Source: Chryseosolibacter indicum (lineage in GTDB: Bacteria; Bacteroidota; Bacteroidia; Cytophagales; Cyclobacteriaceae). From it: a DNA stretch of 64,000 nt. Below, piece by piece: positions 1 to 9,314 of this stretch. Numbering within the stretch: position 1 is the stretch's first letter; every line of letters starts with the position of its first letter. The stretch spans positions 143,177-207,176 of the forward strand of contig NZ_JAHESD010000001.1 of assembly GCF_018598585.1 (NCBI RefSeq), given 5' to 3'. The notes beneath the pieces were generated by a model. It was not told the origin of the DNA and did not search any database. It saw only the letters and a program-made list of their open reading frames with translations. Both the position numbers and the translations under genes were made by a program.

Positions 1-20
1 CATTTACTTCCGTACGTCTT

Positions 21-1397
21 ATGCGCATCTCATTTCTTTTTCTCTTATGCTGTACTTCGTGCGCTACTTACTATCAGCAGAATTATAATTTCAACTCGGA
101 GTTTGAGAAGGGCGATTTAAAAAAAGCACTTCAAACGTTACAGTCTTCTGAAAAGCAGGGAGCGAGTAAAAGCAGATTCATCTATTATGTAAATAACGGA
201 TTGCTACTCTCCATCCTTGGCAAGTATGAAGAAAGTAATTCGTATTTTGAAAAGGCCTTTCTTTTTGGAGAGGATTACAGAATCAATTACCTGGATGAAG
301 CAGCCTCTTTTTTTACCAATCCGCATGCAGTAACTTATAAGGGCGAAGATCATGAGCACCTGATGCTGCTGTATTTTAAAGCGCTTAACTTTTTGAAAAT
401 GAATCGCCCGGAAGATGCCCTTGTAGAATGTCGGAGATTAAACATCAGGCTCAACCAGTTGAGTGATAGGTACAGCTCAGAAAAAAAGTATCAGCGCGAT
501 GCGTTTGTACATACGCTTATGGGTATTATATACCAGTCTACCAAAGATTTTAACAATGCTTTTATTGCTTACAGAAACGCGGTTGAGATTTATGAGAATG
601 ATTATGCAACCATGTTTGGGTTGACTGTACCAGAGCAGTTAAAAAAGGATCTGTTGAATACTGCGTGGTGGACAGGTTTTAAAGATGAGTTTGAGAGATT
701 TAAAACCAAATTCAACATGCCTGATTATGAGCCAGTGCAACCCGAGGCCGAGCTTGTTTTCTTTTGGCATAATGGCTTGGCACCCGTGAAGAGTGAATGG
801 AGCATTAACTTTGTTATAACACACCACGATGACTTCGTAGTGTTTTCAAACGATGATATGGGCGTTTCTTTTCCTTTCCAGGTTGAGAAGAAGAAAGACC
901 GGTCAGACGTGGCGAGTCTTGAGGTATTTCGCGTAGCATTTCCAAAGTATGTAGAAAGGCCATCATATTTTCATAATGCAAAGTTGGAGATGGACAGCAT
1001 GAGCTTCCCGCTTGAGCAGACTGAGAATATAAGCAAGATAGCTTTTTATAGCCTTCAACAACGCATGATGCAGGAATTTGGGAAGGGCTTGCTTCGTGCT
1101 GCGATGAAGAAAGTGACAGAACACAGTGTTAGAAAAGAAGACGAAACAATTGGGGCTTTAATAGGTCTGGTAAATGCTATGACGGAGAAGGCGGATACCA
1201 GAAACTGGCAAACCCTTCCGCATGCTATTTACTACTCGCGTGTGCCTCTTAAAGAGGGGGAAAACAATGTTAAATTTGTTCTGGACGATAAGACAGACTA
1301 TAGTTTCACGTATAAGGCTTCAAGAAATCAAACCCTCTTTCATACCTTTTCATCTCTTGAGACATCTTCCGTCCCTTACAGGCTCGTCGGAAACTGA
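21..1397 (+). CDS. COG3014-like TPR lipoprotein
   Basis: A 458-residue protein with a very short N-terminal export signal followed by a cysteine around residue 14 (context C-T-S-C-A), which fits a lipobox, so it is probably an envelope lipoprotein. Residues about 25-210 hold degenerate TPR-like helices (for example the stretch around GKYEESNSYFEKAF and the later DFNNAFIAYRNAVEIYEND). The C-terminal half is a beta-rich domain without a motif I recognise. The overall plan resembles the uncharacterised COG3014 family of TPR lipoproteins, a family sometimes found beside Lpo-type activators of cell-wall synthases in other bacteria; no such partner is visible here. The ATG lies only 20 bases from the window edge, so the upstream context is unknown. 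Function is not assigned. Confidence 0.7.
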   Translation: MRISFLFLLCCTSCATYYQQNYNFNSEFEKGDLKKALQTLQSSEKQGASKSRFIYYVNNGLLLSILGKYEESNSYFEKAFLFGEDYRINYLDEAASFFTNPHAVTYKGEDHEHLMLLYFKALNFLKMNRPEDALVECRRLNIRLNQLSDRYSSEKKYQRDAFVHTLMGIIYQSTKDFNNAFIAYRNAVEIYENDYATMFGLTVPEQLKKDLLNTAWWTGFKDEFERFKTKFNMPDYEPVQPEAELVFFWHNGLAPVKSEWSINFVITHHDDFVVFSNDDMGVSFPFQVEKKKDRSDVASLEVFRVAFPKYVERPSYFHNAKLEMDSMSFPLEQTENISKIAFYSLQQRMMQEFGKGLLRAAMKKVTEHSVRKEDETIGALIGLVNAMTEKADTRNWQTLPHAIYYSRVPLKEGENNVKFVLDDKTDYSFTYKASRNQTLFHTFSSLETSSVPYRLVGN

Positions 1398-1492
1398 GAG
1401 GAAGGAAGATATGCCTTACTTTTATAAAAAGCGTCTGGTTCCGTGAATCGTGCAATAATTTAGTTGGCTATGCAGTTATAGTACATGTTGAG

Positions 1493-1517
1493 AACAGGTG
1501 GAAACACCCTGTTTTTA
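1493..1517 (+). terminator. Probable intrinsic terminator after the TPR lipoprotein gene
   Basis: AACAGGTG (1493-1500) pairs with CACCCTGTT (1505-1513) with one bulge around a GAAA loop, followed by a run of T. It lies 96 bases after the lipoprotein stop codon and before the next gene on the same strand. Confidence 0.55.
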
Positions 1518-1586
1518 GGATCGGATTATTTTTTGCATTAAATTTAACCTTAAAATGCCTTTAAATTAAGGCTAAGAGCTAAAGTA

Positions 1587-2636
1587 GTGAGACCTAGGCA
1601 CTCTATCTTTCTGCGTTTAATTATTCTGGCTTTGCTTGCTAGTTTCATTAGCAACCGGTCTTCTGCTCAGTATAAAAAGGAGCAGGATGCCACTATTCCT
1701 TTAGATTACTTTTATATTGAAAAGCAGAACACGGGTGCCTTGCGTAATCTTCTGTCTAAAGTGCATTGGGGGTTAAGTACGGGTTATGCCAGCACTGCCT
1801 TTAAACATGACCTTGCCGGTTTTGGAATAAGACAACGCACGTCTTCGTCTTTGCCTGAGATTTTCAATTCGGGAAATACTTCGGCCGCTTACTCGAACTG
1901 GATTAATAATGTTGTTCCTTCGGATACAATTATAACTTCCCCTGTTTTTGCTGTTGATTCAGATACTACGGCTTTGGGTTTCAGAAGTAGCACCTCCAGC
2001 ATTCTGCTTAAGGCTACTGTTCATGTAGAAATAAATCGGTTTAGAATTGGGGGAGGATATTCGTTTGACTATACCCGCATTGGTGATTTTAAACCCACTG
2101 CCTTTAAGGATGACATAAATCCTTATTCCCTTGAGAAAAAAGGGATTTTTATGAAGCACTATTTTGCCATGATTGGCGCCAGTGTCTATCGCTATTATGA
2201 TTATCTTTTTGTGGTCGATGCCAATATAGGTGGTTATAGTATGGGCAAATCATTTAACAAAAGCCTGATGCAGAAAGGCGTATACATTAACCTGGGTGTT
2301 ACTATTGAGAGAGAAATGTCGGAGTACTTTAAATTATTTGTAAGACCATCTTATGAAATCAAAGGTTATAAGTTGAGCATACCGGAAACCAACCAGGAGA
2401 TATCGCATCGCTTAAATGCCTTTTACGTTAACATAGGCGCTACTTATCGTCTTCCTGAAATAAGGAGGTGCTTCTTAAAATCCTGTCATGCCCAGATTAA
2501 CCATGCACATGGCAATAAAATATACCGGAGCCGCAGGCATCCTATCTACAAAAAGCAGAACCCTCACTATGGGGAGAACTACCCTAACCTTCTAAAGTAT
2601 AAGGGTAAGAATAAAAACAAGCTTAATCCCTATTAA
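1587..2636 (+). CDS. Outer-membrane beta-barrel-like protein, exported
   Basis: A 349-residue protein starting at GTG with a clear signal peptide (basic start, hydrophobic core about residues 8-20, Ser-Ala-Gln around residues 26-28). From about residue 58 to 295 it has alternating short beta-like stretches rich in Tyr, Gly and Phe (HWGLSTGYASTAF, FRIGGGYSFDYTRIGDF, YLFVVDANIGGYSMGKSF, AFYVNIGATYRLPEI), the pattern of a small outer-membrane barrel. After the last strand comes an unusual basic tail of about 50 residues rich in Lys, Arg, His, Asn and Tyr. No catalytic motif is seen. No ATG exists near the signal peptide, which is why the GTG start is chosen. Its partner or ligand cannot be told from the sequence. 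Confidence 0.65.
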   Translation: MRPRHSIFLRLIILALLASFISNRSSAQYKKEQDATIPLDYFYIEKQNTGALRNLLSKVHWGLSTGYASTAFKHDLAGFGIRQRTSSSLPEIFNSGNTSAAYSNWINNVVPSDTIITSPVFAVDSDTTALGFRSSTSSILLKATVHVEINRFRIGGGYSFDYTRIGDFKPTAFKDDINPYSLEKKGIFMKHYFAMIGASVYRYYDYLFVVDANIGGYSMGKSFNKSLMQKGVYINLGVTIEREMSEYFKLFVRPSYEIKGYKLSIPETNQEISHRLNAFYVNIGATYRLPEIRRCFLKSCHAQINHAHGNKIYRSRRHPIYKKQNPHYGENYPNLLKYKGKNKNKLNPY

Positions 2637-2808
2637 CATTACCGGAAGGGGTCTGGCGCCCGTGTAAATCGAACATTTTTGAAGGTATTTTCTGACCCTC
2701 CGTATTCGGGAAAAAGTAAGCAGTTACTGTTTAAATCAATTACAGTGCTTAGGCAAAATTAAGGTGTATAATCCTTGAAGTTTAGACTTTAAACTTTGAA
2801 CTTTTTGC

Positions 2809-2815
2809 TATCTTG
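2809..2815 (+). promoter_or_regulatory. Possible -7 promoter element of gyrA
   Basis: TATCTTG matches most of the Bacteroidota -7 box TAnnTTTG and lies 45 bases before the gyrA start. No convincing -33 TTG sits at the expected 19-21 base spacing, so the assignment is tentative. Confidence 0.35.
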
Positions 2816-2860
2816 CACGGCTTCAAAAACAGCGATTTTTCTATAAAAATTACATAAATA

Positions 2861-5458
2861 ATGGCAGAAGAAACAGGTGGAGTGCCACCAGGCAGGCAGA
2901 GTATAATTCCTATCAATATTGAAGACGAAATGAGAGGTGCCTACATCGATTATTCGATGTCGGTAATCGTATCCAGGGCACTTCCTGACGTTCGCGATGG
3001 GTTAAAACCCGTGCACCGAAGAGTGCTTTATGGGATGCTCGAACTGGGGGTAAATTATAACAAACCCTATAAAAAATCTGCGAGGATTGTAGGGGAAGTT
3101 TTAGGTAAATATCACCCGCATGGTGATGCTTCTGTTTATGATACCATGGTGCGTATGGCTCAAGACTGGTCTTTGCGCTATACTTTGGTTGACGGCCAGG
3201 GTAACTTTGGATCTATAGATGGAGACTCAGCTGCTGCCATGCGTTATACAGAAGCAAGGCTTCGGAGAATTGCCGAAGAGATGCTTGCTGACATTAATAA
3301 AGATACTGTAGATTTTCAGGGCAACTTTGACGACTCGCTGAAAGAGCCTACGGTACTACCTGCAAAATTGCCGAACCTTCTCCTAAACGGATCTTCAGGT
3401 ATTGCCGTTGGTATGGCTACCAATATGGCTCCTCACAATTTAAGGGAAGTTGTAGATGGTATTGTTGCCTACATTGATAACAGAGATATTACCATTCCTG
3501 AGCTGATGAAATACATTGTCGCTCCGGATTTTCCTACAGGTGGTATCATCTATGGTACCTCTGGCATTCAGGAGGCCTTCCTTACTGGCCGTGGTAGAAT
3601 TGTAATGCGGGCAAAAGCTGAGATCGTTACAAACGCTAATGGCAAAGATCAGATTGTAGTTACAGAGATTCCGTACATGGTTAACAAAGCCATGATGATC
3701 GAGAAGACTGCAGCCCTCGTTAACGAGAAAAAGATAGAAGGCATATCAGATATCCGCGATGAATCTGACCGTGAAGGATATCGCGTAGTATATGACCTGA
3801 AGCGTGATGCCATCCCTAATATTGTATTAAATAACCTTTTCAAATACACACAGCTTCAGACGTCTTTCGGGGTAAACAACGTTGCCCTGGTGAAGGGTCG
3901 GCCGCAAACGCTGAACCTGAAGGATCTGATCAAATACTTTGTAGATCACAGGCATGAGGTTATTGTAAGAAGAACAAAGTTTGAGCTTGCAGAAGCTGAG
4001 CGAAGAGCCCACATTCTTGAAGGATATCTTATTGCGCTTGATCATCTTGATGAAGTGATCGCCTTAATCAGAAGTTCAGCAGATCCCGATATTGCCAGAA
4101 CTGGTCTTATGGAAAGGTTCGGCCTATCAGAAATACAGGCGAAAGCAATCCTTGATATGCGTTTGCAGCGTCTCACCGGCCTGGAACGGGATAAGATTCA
4201 GCAGGAATACAAGGAGGTAAAAGCCCTTATTGATAGACTTAATGACATTCTTGCAAATGAGCATCTCCGTATGCAAATCATTAAGGATGAGCTCATAGAA
4301 ATAAGAGATCGCTATGGTGATGAGCGCAGAACACAAATAGTTCACAGCGATGATGACATCACTGTTGAGGATATGATCCCGAATGAAGAGATGGTAATCA
4401 CCATTTCAAATCAGGGATATATTAAACGCACTGTCCTTTCGGAATATAGAACACAAGGCAGGGGAGGCGTTGGTTCCAAGGGCGTAAGCACCAAAGATGA
4501 CGATTTCACAGAGCATTTGTTCGTTGCTCAGGCGCATAATTACCTGCTTATCTTTACAGATATGGGTAAGGTGTATTGGAAGAAGGCATATGAGATTCCG
4601 GAAGGAAACAAAACTTCCAAGGGAAGGGCCATTCAAAACCTTATCAACATAGAGCCTGGGGACACAGTAAGATCTATCATCAATGTAAAGAACCTTCAGG
4701 ACGAGGATTACACCAATAATAATTACGTAATCCTTTGTACAGAAAAAGGTATTATCAAGAAGACATCGCTTGAAGCGTATTCAAGACCACGTGCAGGTGG
4801 TATTACTGCCATTACCATACACGAAGGAGACCGCCTCATCAATGCTTCAATGACCAATGGAAATAATCATATCATTATAGCAAAAAGTGAGGGGAACGCC
4901 ATTCACTTTAACGAATCGCAGGTACGCCCAATGGGAAGGACTGCAGCAGGTGTAAGGGGTGTTACCCTTGATTCGGATAATGATAAGGTAATTGGCATGG
5001 TTTGTATATCAAGAGAAGATGCGAACCTGCTGGTTGTATCGGAGAATGGTTATGGTAAACGGTCATTAATAGATGATTACAGGATAACAAATCGTGGGGG
5101 TAAGGGCGTAAAAACGCTTAACATTACAGAGAAGACTGGCAAAATTGTTGCGATTAAGGAGGTTGTGGATGAAGACGACCTGATGATAATAAACCGCTCA
5201 GGCATTACAATTCGCATTAAAGTAAGTGAACTTCGCGTAATGGGCCGTGCTACGCAGGGTGTTCGCTTGATTAAATTAAATGATGACGACAGAATTTCGT
5301 CCGTTGAAAAGATTCAGAATATTGAAGTTGAAATCAAGAACGAGTCAGAAGCTGGTCAAATAACTAGTATTCTTCCGGCTGCTGAATCGGGGAATGATTC
5401 CCCAGATATTGATGAAAATACGGACAGTTCTGAGGGTGGGGAAGAGAACAATGAATAG
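2861..5458 (+). CDS. gyrA: DNA gyrase subunit A
   Basis: 865-residue DNA gyrase A subunit, the DNA-cutting half of the type II topoisomerase that introduces negative supercoils with GyrB. The breakage-reunion domain is complete: the conserved [14 protein letters not shown], the quinolone-determining stretch [12 protein letters not shown], and [10 protein letters not shown] with catalytic Tyr129 (E. coli Tyr122). The C-terminal beta-pinwheel contains a GyrA box (RGGKG at about residues 745-749) that separates it from ParC. Residue 90, aligned with E. coli Ser83, is Ala while the acidic position (Asp94, E. coli Asp87) is kept. The tail is acidic and Ser-rich. The next gene, a TPR protein, starts 51 bases downstream and may be co-transcribed. 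Confidence 0.97.
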   Translation: MAEETGGVPPGRQSIIPINIEDEMRGAYIDYSMSVIVSRALPDVRDGLKPVHRRVLYGMLELGVNYNKPYKKSARIVGEVLGKYHPHGDASVYDTMVRMAQDWSLRYTLVDGQGNFGSIDGDSAAAMRYTEARLRRIAEEMLADINKDTVDFQGNFDDSLKEPTVLPAKLPNLLLNGSSGIAVGMATNMAPHNLREVVDGIVAYIDNRDITIPELMKYIVAPDFPTGGIIYGTSGIQEAFLTGRGRIVMRAKAEIVTNANGKDQIVVTEIPYMVNKAMMIEKTAALVNEKKIEGISDIRDESDREGYRVVYDLKRDAIPNIVLNNLFKYTQLQTSFGVNNVALVKGRPQTLNLKDLIKYFVDHRHEVIVRRTKFELAEAERRAHILEGYLIALDHLDEVIALIRSSADPDIARTGLMERFGLSEIQAKAILDMRLQRLTGLERDKIQQEYKEVKALIDRLNDILANEHLRMQIIKDELIEIRDRYGDERRTQIVHSDDDITVEDMIPNEEMVITISNQGYIKRTVLSEYRTQGRGGVGSKGVSTKDDDFTEHLFVAQAHNYLLIFTDMGKVYWKKAYEIPEGNKTSKGRAIQNLINIEPGDTVRSIINVKNLQDEDYTNNNYVILCTEKGIIKKTSLEAYSRPRAGGITAITIHEGDRLINASMTNGNNHIIIAKSEGNAIHFNESQVRPMGRTAAGVRGVTLDSDNDKVIGMVCISREDANLLVVSENGYGKRSLIDDYRITNRGGKGVKTLNITEKTGKIVAIKEVVDEDDLMIINRSGITIRIKVSELRVMGRATQGVRLIKLNDDDRISSVEKIQNIEVEIKNESEAGQITSILPAAESGNDSPDIDENTDSSEGGEENNE

Positions 5459-5509
5459 GAGTAAATTAAAAACTACTTAATATAAACCTATAAACTTAAT
5501 TATATCATA

Positions 5510-6697
5510 ATGAAACGTATAACACTTTTAATGTTGATGCTGGCAGGTTTTGCATTGCATGCTCAAAAACAGGCAAAACCTAATTTAAATAAAGCACTCA
5601 ACCTTTATCGTGAGGGGAAATTAGCTGAAGCCAAAGAAATATTAGATGCTGCCACTACTTATGAAAAGACGATGAACGATGGCAAGACCTGGTATTATCG
5701 CGGTCTGGTTTACGCAGCATTGGATACAACTTCAAATGCCCAATTAAAATCCCTTGATCCGGATCCTTTAAAAGTTGCTATAGAATCTTTTGCTAAGGCA
5801 GATCAAATGGCTGGAAAAAGTGAATACTTTATCACCGGGAAAGACGGAGTTCTGCCAATAACAAAGACAACACAGATTCAAACATTGGCTAACTATTATC
5901 TGAACAAAGGAGCTCAACTTTATCAGGATGAAAAACTTGAGGAGGCATTAGCAAACTTCGAAAAGACACAAGCCGTTTACCCTCAAGATACAACAGCTTT
6001 CTTCTATGGTGGTTTTGTTGCAAATTCTTTAGAGCAGCATGACAAGGCTATCGCTAACTTTGAAAAGTATATTGAATTAGGTGGAAAATCTCCTGACGCT
6101 TATTCTTTGTTGATCAATATTAACAGTGGCCCTAAAGAAAATAAGGAGAAAGCTTTGGAGTATGTTCGTAAGGCTAAACAAGTCTTCCCTGCTAATTCAG
6201 ACTTCCCTAAAGTTGAAATAGGTTTGTTAATAGATCTTAACAAAGTTGAAGAAGCTAAAAGCGGTCTTGAGAATGCGGTAAAATCTGAACCTGATAACAA
6301 GATCTATCATTTCTACCTTGGTTATGTAAACTCTAAATTAGAGAAGTGGGATGATGCGAAGAAGAATTTTGAGGCTGCATTAAAAGTAGATCCAGCATAC
6401 TTTGATGCTCAATACTATCTTGCTCAGATTTATCTTATAGAAGCTGACAAAGTAAGAAGTCAGTTGAAGAATTTAGGCATATCAGCCGCTGACAAGAAGA
6501 AACAAGCTGAACTTGATAAGGAGCTAGTAAACAAATTTAAAGTAGCCCTTCCTTATTGGGAAAAAGCTGAGCAGCTTAAAGGAGATGATGTAGATGTACT
6601 TGATCGCTTAAAAACAATCTACTATTATCTGGGCGATGATAAGAACCAGAAGCGTGTTGAAGCAAAGCTTAAGACACTAGGTGCTGAAGGTGAATAA
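5510..6697 (+). CDS. Exported tetratricopeptide-repeat protein
   Basis: 395 residues with a signal peptide (MKRITLLMLMLAGFALHAQ, cleavage likely after Ala18), so it acts in the periplasm or on the envelope. At least five TPR-like helical pairs are visible: LNLYREGKLAEAKEIL, ALANFEKTQAVYPQDTTAFFYGG, KAIANFEKYIELGGKSPDAYSLL, GLENAVKSEPDNKIYHFYLGYV and DAKKNFEAALKVDPAYFDAQYYLA. TPR arrays serve as protein-binding scaffolds; no enzymatic domain is present. It follows gyrA by 51 bases on the same strand and is closed by a strong terminator, so the pair probably forms a transcription unit. I recall this gyrA-TPR order in related Bacteroidota, but its role is not known to me. Confidence 0.8.
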   Translation: MKRITLLMLMLAGFALHAQKQAKPNLNKALNLYREGKLAEAKEILDAATTYEKTMNDGKTWYYRGLVYAALDTTSNAQLKSLDPDPLKVAIESFAKADQMAGKSEYFITGKDGVLPITKTTQIQTLANYYLNKGAQLYQDEKLEEALANFEKTQAVYPQDTTAFFYGGFVANSLEQHDKAIANFEKYIELGGKSPDAYSLLININSGPKENKEKALEYVRKAKQVFPANSDFPKVEIGLLIDLNKVEEAKSGLENAVKSEPDNKIYHFYLGYVNSKLEKWDDAKKNFEAALKVDPAYFDAQYYLAQIYLIEADKVRSQLKNLGISAADKKKQAELDKELVNKFKVALPYWEKAEQLKGDDVDVLDRLKTIYYYLGDDKNQKRVEAKLKTLGAEGE

Positions 6698-6717
6698 TTA
6701 ATTCGTATAAAGCATTA

Positions 6718-6751
6718 AAAGGCCATCCTGATAAAACGGGATGGCTTTTTT
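6718..6751 (+). terminator. Intrinsic terminator after the gyrA-TPR unit
   Basis: GCCATCC (6722-6728) pairs perfectly with GGATGGC (6739-6745), flanked by AAAA on the left and TTTTTT on the right, 20 bases after the TPR gene stop. Confidence 0.9.
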
Positions 6752-6786
6752 GTTTTATAAAGTTATATTAAAGCAAATATTAAGAT

Positions 6787-7830
6787 ATGAATGTGAAGCC
6801 CCTTAGCACTGCGTTACTTTCTTATGGTATGTCGGGTGAGATTTTTCATGCTCCTTTGCTTAATACACATCCTGGTTTTTCAATCAGTGCAGTATATCAG
6901 CGCAACGCGTCGAAGCAATATATTCCAGGTCTTAATGTTGTCCATTCGTTAGAGCAGATTCTTCAGGATCCAACAATAGATTTAGTAATAGTAAATACGC
7001 CTAACCATACACATTTTCAATTTGCGTCAGAGGCATTAAAGGCAGGAAAGCATGTTATTGTCGAGAAGCCATTTACGGTAAGTGTATCAGAGGCAGATAA
7101 ACTTATTATGTTGGCTCAAAAGCAAGGTAAGCTTCTCTCTGTTTTTCAAAACAGAAGGTGGGACGGCGACTTTCTTACCGTGCAACGTATATTACAAGAC
7201 AAGATGCTGGGACGTGTCGTTGAATTTGAAGCACATTACGATAGATACCGGAATTATATTGAACCGAATACATGGAAAGAAGAAGAGGCGCCCGGTACAG
7301 GAATACTTTACAACTTAGGTTCGCATATGCTTGATCAGGTTATTGTTCTTTTCGGTATGCCCGCTTATGTAGATGCACGCATTGGTACGCAAAGAACAGG
7401 GGGAAAGGTAGACGATTATTATGATATAAGACTTGAATATTCAAGTCTGAATGTGATCGTTAAGTCAAGCTACCTTGTTCGTGAGCCGGTTCCCAGGTAT
7501 ACTATTCATGGCACGAAGGGTTCTTTTATAAAGTATGGTATTGACCCCCAGGAGCAGGACTTAAAGGAAAAGAAGGTGCCGGGAAGTGAAGGATGGGGAA
7601 AAGAAGACAGACGCTGGTGGGGTAAAATCAATACCGAGTACGGAGATATAAGGATAGAGGGTGACTTCGAGACCGTTCCCGGTAACTATCTTGCCTTTTA
7701 TGATAATATCTTTGAAGCAATACGTTCGGGTGTGCCGCTTATGGTAAAACCTGAGCAAGCAAGAGGTGTCATCTACCTCATCGAATGTTGTATCGAAAGC
7801 AGTAAGACACGTAAAGCAATTAAGGTTTGA
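6787..7830 (+). CDS. Gfo/Idh/MocA family oxidoreductase (YdgJ/IolU-like)
   Basis: 347-residue NAD(P)-dependent sugar or inositol dehydrogenase family member without an export signal, hence cytoplasmic. The N-terminus has a Rossmann start variant (SYGMSGEIFHAPLL), the family hallmark EKPF (VEKPFTVSVSEA, Lys being the usual catalytic-site residue), and the substrate-domain GxLYNLGSHMLDQ pattern containing His. The GxxGxxFHAPL opening is typical of the YdgJ/IolU (scyllo-inositol dehydrogenase) subgroup; the substrate itself is not deducible. It has its own upstream terminator and is 111 bases ahead of the DUF1080 gene, so it could be the first gene of the carbohydrate cluster or separate from it. 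Confidence 0.85.
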   Translation: MNVKPLSTALLSYGMSGEIFHAPLLNTHPGFSISAVYQRNASKQYIPGLNVVHSLEQILQDPTIDLVIVNTPNHTHFQFASEALKAGKHVIVEKPFTVSVSEADKLIMLAQKQGKLLSVFQNRRWDGDFLTVQRILQDKMLGRVVEFEAHYDRYRNYIEPNTWKEEEAPGTGILYNLGSHMLDQVIVLFGMPAYVDARIGTQRTGGKVDDYYDIRLEYSSLNVIVKSSYLVREPVPRYTIHGTKGSFIKYGIDPQEQDLKEKKVPGSEGWGKEDRRWWGKINTEYGDIRIEGDFETVPGNYLAFYDNIFEAIRSGVPLMVKPEQARGVIYLIECCIESSKTRKAIKV

Positions 7831-7941
7831 TTGCGAAAAAGTAGCCATTGCTTATTAGCTTGGTAATATTTCCCGGCTTGCCATGTAAGGGTAAGCGCAT
7901 ATTAAAACGTCATCTTTTTATAATGTAATTAATATTTGTTC

Positions 7942-9297
7942 ATGCGAGGTAAAGTAAAATTTTCAATTCTTGTTCTGCTATGTTTTGTGGCGTTGAAGTC
8001 TAACGGACAGCAATGGACTAACTTATTTAACAACAAAGACCTTAAAGGGTGGAAACAACTTAATGGAAAAGCATTGTATGAGGTTAAAAATGGAGAGATC
8101 ATTGGTACTACGGTTTTTAACGAACCAAATTCTTTTCTCGTAACCGAGGCAAATTATGGCGACTTTATTCTTGAACTGGAGTTTAAACTGGATGCAGAGA
8201 TGAATTCGGGTATTCAGTTCAGAAGTGAGAGTAAAGCCGAATATCAGAATGGAAGAGTTCATGGATATCAGATGGAAGTTGATCCATCGTCGCGGGCATG
8301 GACAGGTGGTATTTACGATGAGGCAAGACGTGAATGGCTTTATACTATGGAATATAATCCTGAAGGCAAGAAAGCCTATAAGAAGAATGGATGGAATAAG
8401 GCAAGGATTGAGTGTATTGGTAATGTAATAAGGACATGGATTAACGGAATACCAACAGCTCACCTGGTAGATGATATGACTCCGAAGGGGTTTATAGCAT
8501 TACAAGTTCATTCGATAGGGAAGCAAGAGGAAGCTGGGCAGAAGATCCGTTGGAGAAATATCAGGATACAGACACAGAATCTGAAAGCCAGCCCTTTAGA
8601 TAATATTTTTGTTATGAACTTGGTGCCCAATACTATTTCTGAACAAGAGAAAACTCATAATGTAAGGTTACTGTGGGATGGTACAACCACAAAAGGTTGG
8701 AGAGGTGCTTATAAGGATACGTTCCCACAAAGGGGATGGGAAATAAAAGATGGGATATTAAGTGTTGTAAAATCTGCAGGAGCAGAGTCTGCAAATGGCG
8801 GGGATATTGTGACAGAGGGAGAATACTCATTCTTTGACCTTCAGTTTGAATTTAAACTTACCGAGGGAGCAAATAGCGGGGTAAAATATTTTGTAACTGA
8901 AAAAGAAGGAAATACAGGTTCAGCAATAGGTTTGGAATACCAGATTCTCGATGATGAAAGGCACCCTGATGCAAAAATGGGAGTAGTAGGAAATCGAACA
9001 TTAGCTTCTTTATATGATCTTATTCCATCCGTTAAAATTAAACGAGGACTACATAAGATCGGGGAATGGAATAATGGACGAATAGTAGTCTATCCGGACA
9101 ACCGTGTCGAACATTGGTTGAATGGCTATAAGGTTGTTGAGTATCAAAGAGGCGGACCAATTTACCAAGCATTGGTAGCAAGAAGCAAGTATGCTCAGTG
9201 GGAGAAGTTTGGAATGGCTGAGAAAGGACGTATTCTATTGCAAGATCATGGCGATCAGGTTTCATTCCGCAGCATAAAAATTAAAGAATTGAAATAG
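7942..9297 (+). CDS. Tandem DUF1080 (3-keto-glycoside hydrolase family) exported protein
   Basis: 451 residues from the ATG at 7942; a TTG two codons upstream (7936) is also in frame but less likely. A signal peptide ([22 protein letters not shown]) is followed by two DUF1080 / 3-keto-disaccharide hydrolase domains. The first, about residues 25-215, starts with the hallmark [16 protein letters not shown] and includes [18 protein letters not shown]; the second, about 240-451, starts [16 protein letters not shown] and includes [18 protein letters not shown]. Family members cleave glycosides already oxidised at C3, by elimination. The gene heads a tight run with a Tat-exported oxidoreductase (17-base gap) and a DUF6807 gene (6-base gap), which fits a periplasmic oxidise-then-cleave route. 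Substrate unknown. Confidence 0.85.
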   Translation: MRGKVKFSILVLLCFVALKSNGQQWTNLFNNKDLKGWKQLNGKALYEVKNGEIIGTTVFNEPNSFLVTEANYGDFILELEFKLDAEMNSGIQFRSESKAEYQNGRVHGYQMEVDPSSRAWTGGIYDEARREWLYTMEYNPEGKKAYKKNGWNKARIECIGNVIRTWINGIPTAHLVDDMTPKGFIALQVHSIGKQEEAGQKIRWRNIRIQTQNLKASPLDNIFVMNLVPNTISEQEKTHNVRLLWDGTTTKGWRGAYKDTFPQRGWEIKDGILSVVKSAGAESANGGDIVTEGEYSFFDLQFEFKLTEGANSGVKYFVTEKEGNTGSAIGLEYQILDDERHPDAKMGVVGNRTLASLYDLIPSVKIKRGLHKIGEWNNGRIVVYPDNRVEHWLNGYKVVEYQRGGPIYQALVARSKYAQWEKFGMAEKGRILLQDHGDQVSFRSIKIKELK

Positions 9298-9314
9298 TTT
9301 CTAATTACCCAATT

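Noticed and set aside
1222..1446. 74-codon plus-strand frame across the end of the first gene
   Set aside because: Overlaps the lipoprotein gene in another frame and lacks family features.
2861..5458. Assignment as ParC instead of GyrA
   Set aside because: The GyrA-box motif RGGKG in the C-terminal pinwheel and overall length favour GyrA.
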